This document shows positions 1 to 10,238 of a DNA stretch of 64,000 nt, one piece after another. The position numbers were made by a program, and so were the translations under genes. The stretch is taken from NCBI GenBank assembly GCA_964036045.1, contig OZ038378.1, forward strand, positions 57,759,408-57,823,407. The letters run 5' to 3'. The notes beneath the pieces were generated by a model. It saw nothing but the letters and a program-made list of their open reading frames with translations. It did no database searches and was not told the origin of the DNA. The stretch is from Eutreptiella sp. 'Long Island Sound 2002' (lineage: Eukaryota; Euglenozoa; Euglenophyceae; Eutreptiales; Eutreptiaceae). Every line of letters starts with the position of its first letter. The first letter of the stretch is position 1.

Positions 1-1331
1 GACCTCTTTGTGACGTCCCACCCCTCCGCACAGAGGCTGTCGTCTAAGGTGTGGTAGTCAACGACAACCTGCACACCTAGCCGCCCACGCAGAAGGCTTA
101 GGCCACCGCTGTTGCGCAACATGCGTTTGAGCCTACGGTGGCTGCCTTCCATGGTGAAGCATGAAAATGGGGAGATATTTCTCCATTGGCGGGCAAAAAA
201 ATACAAGTGGTCAATCCACAAATGTGACTACAACAGCTTAAGCCGTTCCAAGAGTAAGTGGGCTTTGCCCATTGCTATGCTACAGTCATGTAATCTTCGT
301 AGGTCTGCCCCGGACAGCCAAGATGTCCGCCATGCATATATACACATCTTGGCAAAATTGTCCGACCACTGCCTACAAACATCCACCCATTGTTTTCTCC
401 CCAGCCGCCTGTTGTTCATTCCCCCCTCTTCAAGGCACACGTAAATGAGTGCCTCACACCTCCGGGTACGCATGAGGTGCACAGCCGCGGCGCACTCTAT
501 CCTAACGTTTCCCTTTGCGTTGGCGGTGTCATTGCCCTTTGGCATCCCACCCTTTGTTACTGTCTTGCCTGCGTTGGGGTCAACATCTAGGATCGGTTGG
601 AAAGAATTGCGGGCGCTGACCGCCGCGGACTTGCCACTGGCAGCCGACACCGCATCCCTCATGCCGGAAATACCACCAAAGGATACCCGCAGCATTCTGT
701 GCAACCCGTAGTGGAAAATGCAACGTTTGGCTGGGATGCGACTATATATGGCTCCCATTTGGAGCACAACCTCCCACCACGCGTCAATGATGACTTCCAA
801 TCCAAAATTGGCAAGGCAGTCTGGCCTATTGCGGCGGCGAACCCAACAAACCATGGCTCGTGGAGCCTCGGCTTTAAAATGTTTACGATTGGCCATTAAA
901 TTTTGTGCCTTGCCATCGGCAAATCGGAAAAAAAGTGTTTCCCGGTTGGCACCGGAAGTGTCTTTGAAGACAACCTTACTAGCATCCCACAACTGTTGGT
1001 CGAAGTCAACCTCTTGAGCAGCCGCGTACAAGGTTGACCACTCCTCGCTACCCCCCAATGGTCACCAACTTGCTAGTTGATCGGGGCTACGGGTACCCCC
1101 GAGGGTGCAATGCACGAAGGACGCCTCGTGCCGCGACGTGCCGTCAACTGCTAGTGGCATCCAATGCAGCCCTGGATTGCCCTGTTATTGGACGTGGGTG
1201 GGTTCAACTGGTCGGCAACGATACAAGTGTTGCAACCGCGCCAGTAACGGGCAAAAGGCTCCGTATAGCTACGTGTCATCCCCCGTCTTGGCTACAAGCC
1301 CCTCCTGTGCGGGCTGCGCAAGCTGCTGCAA
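1..1331 (-). pseudogene. F-family transposase-like gene, copy 1 (partial, decayed)
   Basis: This stretch is nearly identical to 45501-46833 and holds the same minus-strand reading frame. An open block of about 276 codons (1058-228) is bounded in frame by TAG at 230-228 and TGA at 1064-1062. Further upstream the same frame has TAA at 1187-1185 and TAG at 1271-1269. Copy 2 has sense codons at 230 (TGG), 1187 (CAA) and 1271 (GAG), so this copy is a pseudogene. The C-terminal part contains SPFSCFTMEGSHRRLKR, which loosely recalls the region near the end of CACTA/KDZ-type transposases; that family call is weak. The gene is cut by the window edge and by a repeat junction at 1331. No promoter is visible. 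Confidence 0.6.
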
Positions 1332-1632
1332 GGTGCGGGTAAGTAGGTATCTTCGGGAGCTCGGGATGCCTCATTTGACAATGCAGGAAAAAGGTCTTAC
1401 CAAGGGGACGGCATGTCCCTCCCACTGCCCTAGTTCAGGTGCCTCTTAAGCCGCTCCCGCAGGTGCTTGGAAAGGCAGTGTCGCGGCCACCCGGTCCAGG
1501 TGTCCCGGGTGGGAGGATGTCCCCACATGTGTCCATGGGTTGGACCACATGCCCCCTCCTTTGGGCGGCAGCTCTGGGGGCTGCCCAGCCGTGTGGAGTA
1601 TCTCTCACCACAAGGGGTATTGCTCGAGCTAC
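1332..1632 (+). repeat. Repeat R, copy 1 (truncated)
   Basis: About 300 bp starting at GTAAGTAGGTATCTTCGGGA and ending at TATTGCTCG. It matches 13733-14021 in the same orientation and roughly 13310-13612 in the opposite orientation. In both plus-strand copies it directly follows a piece of the F family, so the F-R junction has been copied as a unit. It stops where LINE-1 begins, and the sequence that normally follows (CGCTAGTCTACGG at 14021) is absent. No gene is supported. Confidence 0.75.
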
Positions 1633-1634
1633 TA

Positions 1635-2273
1635 ATGACCAAGCAAGTGTTCCAGCTGAAGGACCCCGTCCCCACGTCCAAGCCCGACGTCCCAGCTGCC
1701 CGCGAACACCCCGTGTTTGCACCGGGCCACGCACCCGTAAAGCAGCCCCAGGGCGCACCTCCCCAACGGGGACAACCCGCTGCCCGGCGCCGCCAAGGTG
1801 CGCAGAAGCGCAAGGCCCCCCCACAGGCCAAACCCGCGCCAAAGCCAAGGGCCAAGCCGAGGAGCTGGACCTAAGAGGAAGCCGCTGCCCTGTATGCCGA
1901 ATACGTCATCGGCACCCGGGTGCAGCTGCCCTTCGAGTACCCTACGGCCGCGAGCCCCTCTAAGTGGATATGGGCCGCAGGGGAGGTCAAGCACCGGTAC
2001 CTCGTCACCGGGGACCACCAGGGGTTCAAGATCCACGTCAAGTGGGACCCGGCCACCCCCAACGACAAGAAGCTGGGGCGCACCATCGACCTCTGGCGAG
2101 ACCCAACCGGTTGTGAGATGGTCCCCATGCAGCTGTGCACCCCCGGCAACGAGCACCTCACCGGCACCGAGTACACGGGCGAAGTCCACAATGCATGGGC
2201 CCTACCCCAGCCCCAGAAGCGGAACCGCAGGGCACCCGCAGCTCAGGGCGTCATCGACTTCCTCGACGCCTGA
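1635..2273 (+). CDS. LINE-1 ORF1 (basic nucleic-acid-binding-like protein)
   Basis: One frame runs from ATG 1635 to TGA 2271-2273 and is interrupted once, by TAA at 1872-1874. The first part (about 79 codons) is rich in Pro, Ala, Arg and Lys, ending in alternating basic and proline residues such as KPAPKPRAKPRSW. That fits an RNA-binding ORF1 role. The part after TAA (EEAAALYAEYVIGTRV...) looks like a compact folded domain with several Trp residues. No CCHC knuckle or RRM is visible, so assignment as ORF1 rests on position and basic composition. The next coding block continues in the same frame right after TGA 2271. Confidence 0.55.
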
Positions 2274-3849
2274 CGGGGCCAGGGCCGGACACGGCCCGCC
2301 CCCCCAACTACCGGTCCCCAGAAACCGGCGCCTGCGGAAGCCCACGCCCGCATCAACATCCTCAACGAGCCCGCGGTCACCTACGACCCCACCAAGGCCG
2401 CCAGACTGCAAGCCATGCCCGGGCCGCGCCCCCAAGGCGCAGACCTCCTGGGGTTCCTGGAGCAAGCCCTCCGCCAGGCGGACCAACCCGAACCAGCACC
2501 GATCCTGGACCCGGAGGGGAACAAATATCACGCCCACTGGGAACGGGGGGTACCCGTCTACCACAAGACGTCGGTCACGGTACATGCCCACCCCGACCTC
2601 GGAGTGGATGGTCGCCTCGGGGCGTACGAGTGCGTGGGGCCCGGATGGCAGCTAAACGTGCTACTCACGCACGTCCCATTCGGGGAGGAGACCAAGGACT
2701 TCCTAGACACCCTGAGCCTGGCGTACCGCCGACTCTCCCTCCTGGCACCCACCATCATCATAGGCGACCTAAACGCCGCCCCCACCGACGACGACCGCAC
2801 CGGCCCACCCACAGCCACCGACACAGCTGTCCGAAAGGCCATGCACCAACTGGGCCTCACCGACCTCACGGCAGGACTCACCGGCACACCCTCCCATTAC
2901 CCCCACCAAGCCGGCACCCACCCATCCCGCATCGACACGTGCTACGGGGACCCAACCACGGTGCGCGTCCACGAAGCAGCCTACGGGGACCTCCCGCCCA
3001 CAGGCACGGGCCACCGGCCCCTCTACCTCGACCTCATCATCCCCAACCTACCCCCGACCGCGGCCACCCTGCCAGACGACACCCTCCCACCAACACTGCA
3101 GTTCCCGGCCGAGGACGACCACGGCGCCTGGCACAGGTATAACAGGGCCCTACACGCCATCCTGCGCCGCCCAGGTGCACCGACACTCACCACCGCCATG
3201 CGCCGGGCGGCACAAGCATGCGGCATGGAGCGTGACACCAACCACACGGGAGCACCACCAGACCTCACCCTCCAGCAACTCGTCCATGACATCTGGACCA
3301 CGAAAGGGGAACTCGCCACCCTGCTACGCCCCAGCACACCGGAGGCACGAGACCGGGACGCCCACCTCCGTGCGCTCCTCACCACTCGCCACCACCAACT
3401 CCAGGAATGGTACGCCCACCGCATAGCGGCCGCAGCCCAAGAACGCGAAAGATACGGCAGAAACGACACGCCGTACAAGTCCCTACGGTACGTCAGCCGC
3501 ATCCTGGAGGACACGGGGCGCCGTACCATCCACGCGGTACGCACCCCCGAACGAGGCCTCACCAATGACCCCGACGCCATCCTCCAGGCAGTCCTGGACA
3601 GCTTCCAGGCACGACACGGGGACGCCCACCCCGAGCTCGACCCCCACACCAGAAACACCATCCGCGAGCATGTGCCCAGGGTCTTCAACCGGGAACAGCG
3701 GCGCGCCATCGAACACGACCCCTTCAGCATCTCAAAACTGCAACGCGCCCCAGACCGCCTGAAGAAGGGGGTCGTGCCCGGCGTCGATGGTTTGCCGGCC
3801 AAAGTGTACCAACGTCTCACCCTGCCCATCAAACGCCGCCCATCCCCCC
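2274..3849 (+). CDS. LINE-1 pol, part 1: AP-endonuclease-like domain and linker
   Basis: This block stays in the ORF1 frame beyond TGA 2271-2273; the first ATG is at 2415. Endonuclease/exonuclease/phosphatase motifs are visible: IIIGDLNAAP (2757-2786, the GDxN motif), SRIDTC (about 2925) and GTGHRPLYLDL (about 3006, carrying the catalytic His). The usual N-terminal Asn and Glu motifs are not clear, so the domain may begin in the divergent stretch after 2340. The linker ends in APDRLKKGVVPGVDGLPAKV, the motif that precedes the RT palm in LINEs. The frame is lost at the C6 run at 3844-3849, and RT continues in another frame. This domain would nick target DNA to prime reverse transcription. Confidence 0.75.
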
Positions 3850-3850
3850 T

Positions 3851-5800
3851 GAGTGCGCCAACCTGGTCCACCCCCTCTACAAAAAGGGGGACTGGGCGCA
3901 GCCGGGGAACTGGCGGCCCATAGTCTGCGCCACCACCGAGGTCAAGCTGGTGTGGACGCTCATCCTAGGCCGCATCGCGCCAGCGGTCTTCGCCCACGTG
4001 CCTGCCAGCATGTGGGGACCCATGGCCGGCAGGTCCCCCCACGAGGCCATCTTCCTCCAGGACACCGCACTGGACATGAACCCCTACGAGATGATCATCG
4101 CCTCCCTCGATGTCCAAGGCGCGTTCCCCCACGCCCCACACCGGCTCCTCACGGAGGTATGGGATGCCATGGGCCTCCCATTCCTATCCTTCATGACCGG
4201 GTACATCCAGACCCGACTCTACGCCGTCATCACGGCCGCAGGCCTCACCCCCTGGACCAGCACAAACAGCGGGGTCCCCCAGGGAGGCGCCGAAGGCCCC
4301 TTCCTCTACCTCCTCGTCACCCTGCCACTGGCATTCGAGCTAGCACGGGTATACCCGGGGTACGCCCCATACCCGCTACGGTCCCCCCTCATCAACTTCG
4401 CAGATGACAACCTCCTAACTACGGCCACCCGCCACCGCGACCCTGAGGACCCAGGGCTACCAACGACCACCGAACAAGCGTCCGCCATTCTCCAACTCAC
4501 CACAACCTACCTGGACGCCCACCAGTTCCTAGTGCACCCCCGCAAATCGTTCGGGCTGGCCGACGCCAAGACCCCCACCCCCCACATCCGGAGAGGCGAA
4601 CCCCTACACCTGGAAGACACCACAGTCCACCTGGGAGTCACACAGGCCACGCGGCACTACCACATCACACTCCGAAGCAAGCTAGCAGGGCGCCTCGCCC
4701 GGCTACCCCAAATTGCCAGGGGGGACCTCCTGTCTACGCAGGGCCTGGCGTACTTCATGGAAGCAGTGCTCAACGCGGCCATCGGGTACCAAGCCCTGCA
4801 CCTCCCGCGCCCCCAAGACGCACTACGCCACGCTCGACAGCAAGTGACGAAGGCATGGGCGCAACACGGAGGCTGGCCAACGTCTTTCCCCAAGGAGGCC
4901 ATGATGGCCCACTGGCGCTACTACGGAGACAATACAGGCGCCCTGGTCGACATGGCCTATGCCAAACACGCAGCACACCTCCTACACAGGGTAACACACA
5001 ACCACCAACCAGAAGTTCGCGAGGCGGCAGCCATACGCATAAAAGAAGCCCAAATGGCCCGCAACACCTGCCCCCGGTGGATACTGGCGCAACACGGCGT
5101 CTCCACCCCCGTGGGCACTGGCATCTGGGCCCAGCTACAACTCCTCCCTCCAGACCACACACATGCCATCCTGACAAACCACCACTGCGATCAACAGGGG
5201 CCACTCGTGGCCACACACACCGACATCCACCGACGCCCGGCAGGCGAGGTGGACACCCTGCGCCTCGTAGGGGCCACCATCACCATAGTGTATATCACCC
5301 CAACACAGATGAAGATCATGGCCCAATGCGACGCCCACCACGCCTCGTTCCTTTCCGACTCACAATGGCCAGCACGCCACGTCTTCCAAGCGTACCTCCG
5401 CGCATGTGCTACGAAGGCAGGGCGCGACATGCCGGGGCCCAAGGACATCGACACGGCGTACACAGCCTTCCAGCGCCAGCATCCCCGGCCCCGCCCGAGC
5501 GAGCACGAGACCCCCAACGACGGCGGCACGACGCAGGGGGAGCCCACCCCGTCAGCCGAAGGCTGGACACCACCCACCATCCTGCTACTAGCACCAAACG
5601 GCCACAAACATGCTACCCGCACTGTCCAGCGACACCATGCCCCCTGGTCCATCCCCAAGCACAATGCACCGGAGACCGATGTACCACCAGTCAGACACAG
5701 TGACCAGGGCATACCACGCACGTGCTGGCACTGCGGCCCGGCAGCCCTCGACACTCCGTGGCCCCTGCTGCACCTCATCTCCACCCACTACCGCACCCCC
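3851..5800 (+). CDS. pol: LINE-1 pol, part 2: reverse transcriptase and thumb/connection
   Basis: The frame starts at GAG 3851, after the C-run break, with LVHPLYKKGDWAQPGNWRPI (RT motif 1). Motif A is IIASLDVQGAFPHAPH, with the catalytic Asp codon at 4109. Motif B is SGVPQGGAEGPFLYLL (about 4268). Motif C is NFADDNLL, with DD at about 4403-4408. All catalytic aspartates are present. A long alpha-rich region follows. A C2H2-type finger lies at 5723-5788. The frame is lost between about 5795 and 5830, in a C-rich stretch, and RNase H continues in another frame. It is a LINE-type RT with RNase H; I do not assign a named clade. Confidence 0.88.
5723..5788 (+). other. C2H2 zinc-finger motif inside LINE-1 pol
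   Basis: The translated spacing is C-X2-C-X12-H-X4-H (Cys codons at 5723 and 5732, His codons at 5771 and 5786), a canonical C2H2 pattern. It lies between the RT/connection region and RNase H. C2H2 fingers in LINEs are better known upstream of RT. One motif match in one frame is not proof that it folds. Confidence 0.5.
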
Positions 5801-6718
5801 ACCGCCGCCGCCACCGCCGATCAGCAGGCATGGCTCTCCCCCTGGCGACATGGACGTTCACCAACGAGCAGGCAGACCCGGACAGCGTAGCCATGGAGTA
5901 CGACCGCTGCAACCCACACCGTGCAGGACTTCAGGAGGCACCCATGCGCCCCCTACAGCACAAATGCCCCACCCTCTGCGGCGACAAAGACGACAAGGAG
6001 CGGCGACAGACCATCACGTGCCAGAAGTTCCACCCCAATACGAGATACCTCTTCCACCTGATGTACGCGTATATCACCCAGGGACGCCCAGACAGGGGCC
6101 TCCTCCGCCTCACCCCACGAGCCCAGGCCATCAACACCCAGGGAATAGGCGTCTATGCAGCGCCACTACTGCAACCCACGCAAATCACCGCCAGAACCGC
6201 CCAGGGGAACCCCATCTACGTCTATCACCCCACAGCAATCGCCCGCCTACCCATACCCAGCGACACCGACATCATCTACTTCACTGACGCATCCGGCACC
6301 CAGCAACGCACCCCCACGGTCGGTTGCGCCTCCGTGCGCATCACCCGGCACGCGGACGGCCTCCACGTGGAACACCACACCGGGGCCACGATCTTTGGGG
6401 CGTCCTCCCACGGCGAACTGCGCACCATGGCAGACGACGTCACCGCCACACCGCCACCCACGACGATCCGGCCCCGCAACATCTGGGTAGTCGTGGACGC
6501 CACAGTCGACATCCACCTCACCAGGCGCCTTGCGGACCTGCCCCTCCACAAAGCACTCGAGTCCGGCCTCACCACACAAGCGTTGGGACTATGGATGGCC
6601 TTCAAGGGCATGCACCCTCAGGACGCCCTACACATCGTCAAACAGGAGTCACACCGCTACGCATACGGCAATGGACGCGCAGACACGCAGGCCAAACACC
6701 AGAACACCAACCACACCC
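5800..6718 (+). CDS. pol: LINE-1 pol, part 3: RNase H domain
   Basis: The frame enters at about 5830 (MALPLATWTFTNEQADPDSV). Ribonuclease H motifs appear in the expected order: IIYFTDASGT (Asp at 6286), SSHGELRTM (Glu at 6415), IWVVVDATVD (Asp at 6496) and YGNGRADTQAK (Asp at 6682). That is the full D-E-D-D set. The domain would degrade RNA in the RNA-DNA hybrid during target-primed reverse transcription. A CxxxC-containing stretch (KCPTLCGDKD) precedes it. The frame shifts again close to 6718 and the C-terminal segment continues in another frame. Confidence 0.85.
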
Positions 6719-7501
6719 CATGGGTTCGAACGCGTGCGACTGGACAGCCCACACCACAGCCACCTGCAGCACCTGCCCCCGATACCCCCGGCCACACAGC
6801 CCCCCCAATGGATGCCCGAGGACACGCCGTACACGGATCGAGACAAGCAGTACCACTACCCATCACCCATCCAGCAGCTGGCCACCACACTGGGCCACCC
6901 AGCGAACACCGAAGTCCTCCGACGCCTCGAACACTCCGTCCACACCCCCCTCTACTACTCCGCCCTGCGCCCGGATAGCCTCCCAGCACACCTACAAAAG
7001 CCCCGACTCCAACTCGCCCTCGAACAACTTCCCCTCCTCACCCGATACCACCGATGGTATACGCGCCGCTCGATCCACGTTCCCGCAGGACACACCAAAT
7101 GCATCTGCAGCCACGCGGAAGAAGAAACATGGGACCACTTCAAGGCGTGCCCCCTGTACAGAGGACTGGACACCCTCACAGAGTGGAACCCAACCCACAC
7201 CATCGCACAGCACGCTGGATGGCTGGCGCAGTCCCCGGCGACCCAGCAACTCACCACCGTCCTCAACCAGACGGAGGTGCTCGAGGCAGTCCGCAGGGGA
7301 CTGGTCCCCACTGCCGTCTACACCTTGCTACGCACCCACGCGGAGGACCCCCAGGCCACGGCGGCGCACATGCAGCAGACGGCTGTTGCCAAGACGGCGG
7401 AGCAGCTCACATACCACACCCACAAATACCTGCAGCATGCGGCAACCCTGCCCCCAACAGACCAAGCCCAGCTCCTCAAACTCCTGTTCTACCAACCATG
7501 A
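6719..7501 (+). CDS. pol: LINE-1 pol, part 4: C-terminal CCHC region
   Basis: After the break near 6718 the frame runs to TGA 7499-7501. It contains CICSHAEEETWDHFKACP (about 7100-7153), a C-X1-C-X8-H-X4-C pattern like the zinc motif that closes many LINE pol proteins. The remainder is helical with no recognised catalytic motif. The stop codon overlaps the ATG of the next reading frame as ATGA (7498-7501). Confidence 0.75.
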   Translation, partial: HGFERVRLDSPHHSHLQHLPPIPPATQPPQWMPEDTPYTDRDKQYHYPSPIQQLATTLGHPANTEVLRRLEHSVHTPLYYSALRPDSLPAHLQKPRLQLALEQLPLLTRYHRWYTRRSIHVPAGHTKCICSHAEEETWDHFKACPLYRGLDTLTEWNPTHTIAQHAGWLAQSPATQQLTTVLNQTEVLEAVRRGLVPTAVYTLLRTHAEDPQATAAHMQQTAVAKTAEQLTYHTHKYLQHAATLPPTDQAQLLKLLFYQP

Positions 7502-8452
7502 GAACATACCCCGTGACATACCAACACGGAACCCCCACGACGTCTACACACCGTCCACCGAGCACAGCACCGACACAGCACACAGGGACACCACAGGCAC
7601 CGCACACACTCCCACCAGCATGCGCGCGCCACCAGCCCCCATCCCCCCACGCCGCCGTCCGTCCACAGGTACCACCAACCACCAGCCACCGCATGTCCCC
7701 TCTGCGTTCGCCAGCGGCTACCACAGACAGCCCTGCCCTGCAACCCAGACCACTGGGTCTGCCTGGGAGCCGCGCACCGCCTCACCCACTGCCCCCACTG
7801 CGGTGACCTCAACCCCCGCCACCGCGAGCGGCCCGCGGCCCCAGCCGCACCCCCCCCCGCCAGCCACCCCAGCTTCTTCGGGCTCCTCACCGACACCCTC
7901 CGGGACCAACTGGGAGGGTACTACGTGGCGGACGCGGCGGACCACGCATGGACCATAGCCGTGGCCACGGGCAGCACACCCCTGCCCCCCCACAGCCCAC
8001 CCCTACGCCACAGCGGAGGCGGCTTGAACGTGGCGGCCCGCCACATCCTCCTCGCCCTATACTTCCACCACCGAGACCTACACCTCCCAGACCCACAACT
8101 CCCGGCCCCCCAAGCAGCAGCCCTGACTCCTGAAGCGTGGGCCGACACGGCACCAGAGGAGATAGCAGCCTACCTCCGAATCACTTGCCGCCGGTTCAAA
8201 CACGCCCTCGGCCGACGGAAGGGAACACCTTACCCACTCAGCGCACTCCTCTACCCGGCACACCACCCCCAGCCCGCACAACAGAAGCCCCTGGAGGGTA
8301 CCACACACAACCTGCACACCCTCCATACCACCACCACGCGGTCCAGCACCACCCGCCGCCCCCGCTACACGGGCCCACGACATACGAGCCACGGTACACC
8401 CCCATGGAGCCGCGAGGAGCCGCGCACCCACACCAGCAACACCAGTGCCTAG
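7498..8452 (+). CDS. LINE-1 ORF3 N-terminal part: RING-like Cys/His cluster
   Basis: ATG 7498 overlaps the pol stop. The first about 50 codons are Pro/Thr-rich; a frame change near the C6 run at about 7648 leads into CPLCVRQRLPQTALPC (from 7694). The Cys/His order is C-X2-C-X11-C-X3-H-X2-C, then His, then C-X2-C, resembling a RING or B-box finger lacking one ligand. After it comes a folded-looking segment (GGYYVADAADHAWTIAV, then a helix with ILLALYFHHRDLHL), ending at TAG 8450-8452. The next block continues in the same frame. A large coding region 3' of pol is not usual for LINEs; its function is unknown. Confidence 0.6.
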
Positions 8453-10238
8453 TAGGAGCGGCCCACCACCATTAACAGCCCCCCCACCTGCACCATCCAC
8501 CAGCAGCCACCCATCACATACGGACCACAGCCCCACCCGGGGGCTCATGCGGCCGCCTCCCACCCGCACCCCGGCACCACAACCAGTCAAGAACCGCAAG
8601 GGCCACACGGCGCACACACGCAACACCCACACGACCCACAGGGACGCCCGGACCCCCAGTCAGCACAACACCCGCCCCCGCCCCCCCCACCCCACCACCA
8701 CCAGCAGCCCCCCCACCCACACCCCATACCAGCGAGCACCATCCACCAGCAGCCAACCATTACATACGGACCACAGCCCCACCCGGACGCTCATGCGGCC
8801 GCCTCCAACCCACACCCCGGCACCACAACCAGTCAAGAACCGCGAGGGCCGCACGGCGCACACACGCAACACCCACACGACCCACAAGGACGCCCAGACC
8901 CCCAGCCAGCACAACACCCACCCCCGCACCCCCCACCACCAACAGCACCAGCCCCACACCACCCCCCCCCGCCCCCCCCCCGAGACCAGGCCACGGACAC
9001 AACACGCGGCAGCCAGCACCAGCCAATTGACGTCGATACCCCCGCCGACACACGCCACCGCGAATCCCCCCTCCCGCGACCGCCACAAGAGACCCCATCA
9101 CCTGACCCCACGCGCGACAACGACGACCACCCCCCCCAACCCACACCACCCCCCCCATCACACCCCGCACCACCAGTCGCCGCACCGGCCGAACCCTACG
9201 CCCTACACAACCCCGCAGCGGTACGGCAGCACCTCCGGGGACTCGGGAAACAGGACGTCGTGCTGTACCTCCGCACCTCCGGCACCAGCACCCCCATCCG
9301 GGCGGCCACCCTGGTCCAGGCGGCCACCCTGGGGGAAGGCGTCAGAGACTTCCTCTTCGACGCCTTCCTCCACGTCGCCCGACACGAGCGCCCCCCACGC
9401 GCCACCCCAGACGGCGAGAGCCCACCCCCCACGGGGAGCCGGATCTGGGTGCCCCCCATCGACTCGGGGCGACACCTGGTCAGACACCCCGTGCCGCGGC
9501 GGGTGGACACCAAGGGCCGCACCCGCTACCACGAGCCCGACATGGCCCACCCCCCACCCGACGCCACCCCCGACAGCACCAAAGAGTGGGAGCGGGAAAC
9601 ATGGGTAGCCCGGATGGCCTCCCTGAGCAACTTCCGGCACCACGTCCCGGGGGACATCCCCACCCCCAACGAGCAGCAGCCAGCCCCCTCCACGTACATG
9701 ACCCTCATGTACAATCTGCACTACACCCTCTCCACCACCACCTACGACGCACCCACAGACCACTGCGTGGTACACGGCACCGACTCCCTCCTCCCCGCCG
9801 ACTACACCCCCCCCCCATACAACCCGGGCCCCGACACGTACGCCAAATCCCTGGACACGCTGCTCTCCATCCGCAGCGGCTACCAGGGCCTTGGTAGGGC
9901 GATGTATTGCCTCGCCAAGTGGACCCAAACGGACCTGGGGGGTCCCCACGGACCGATGGGTGTGGGTGGTCACGCTGCGCCCCCAGCAGAGGGAAGCCCC
10001 CCCAAACCGCAGGGGACCCACCCCCCCACGCTCCACCACCCTACAACTATGCCCGTACATGGTGGCAGCCCGCCTCATGACGCTGCTGTGGCCGGGCCCC
10101 CGCACCCCCACCCAAAACTACCCCCACCTCACAGAGGAGGACATGCCCGGCATCCAGCGATGCTTCTTCCAGACCCTCGACTACCTCCAGCAAACACACC
10201 CGCACGTCCTGGAGCAGATATGGCCACCCCCCGGGTAA
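8453..10238 (+). CDS. LINE-1 ORF3 middle part: Pro/His/Gln-rich repeats and globular domain
   Basis: The frame is open from just after TAG 8450 to about 9943 but has no ATG near its start. It encodes a Pro/His/Gln-rich region containing a 246-bp tandem duplication. A globular domain follows, beginning EPYALHNPAAVRQHLRGLG (about 9188) and continuing through alternating hydrophobic helices. The frame shifts at the G6 run at 9939-9944 and continues with VPTDRWVWVVTLRPQ to TAA 10236-10238. Ending motifs include CFFQTLDYLQQTHPHVLEQI. I do not recognise the domain. Codon usage is the same C-rich style as pol, supporting coding function. Confidence 0.5.
8490..8981 (+). repeat. 246-bp tandem duplication in LINE-1 ORF3
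   Basis: Two adjacent copies with a period of 246 bp (ATCCACCAGCAGCC at 8495 and 8741), equal to 82 codons. Both keep the reading frame and encode the same Pro/His/Gln-rich segment, with landmarks such as TTTSQEP and GAHTQHPHDPQGRPDP. The exact multiple of three and the conserved frame suggest the duplication arose in a translated sequence. Confidence 0.85.

Noticed and set aside
228-1058. Intact stand-alone gene of 276 codons
   Set aside because: Copy 2 shows the frame was longer; the flanking in-frame stops are mutations, so this is the middle of a pseudogene.
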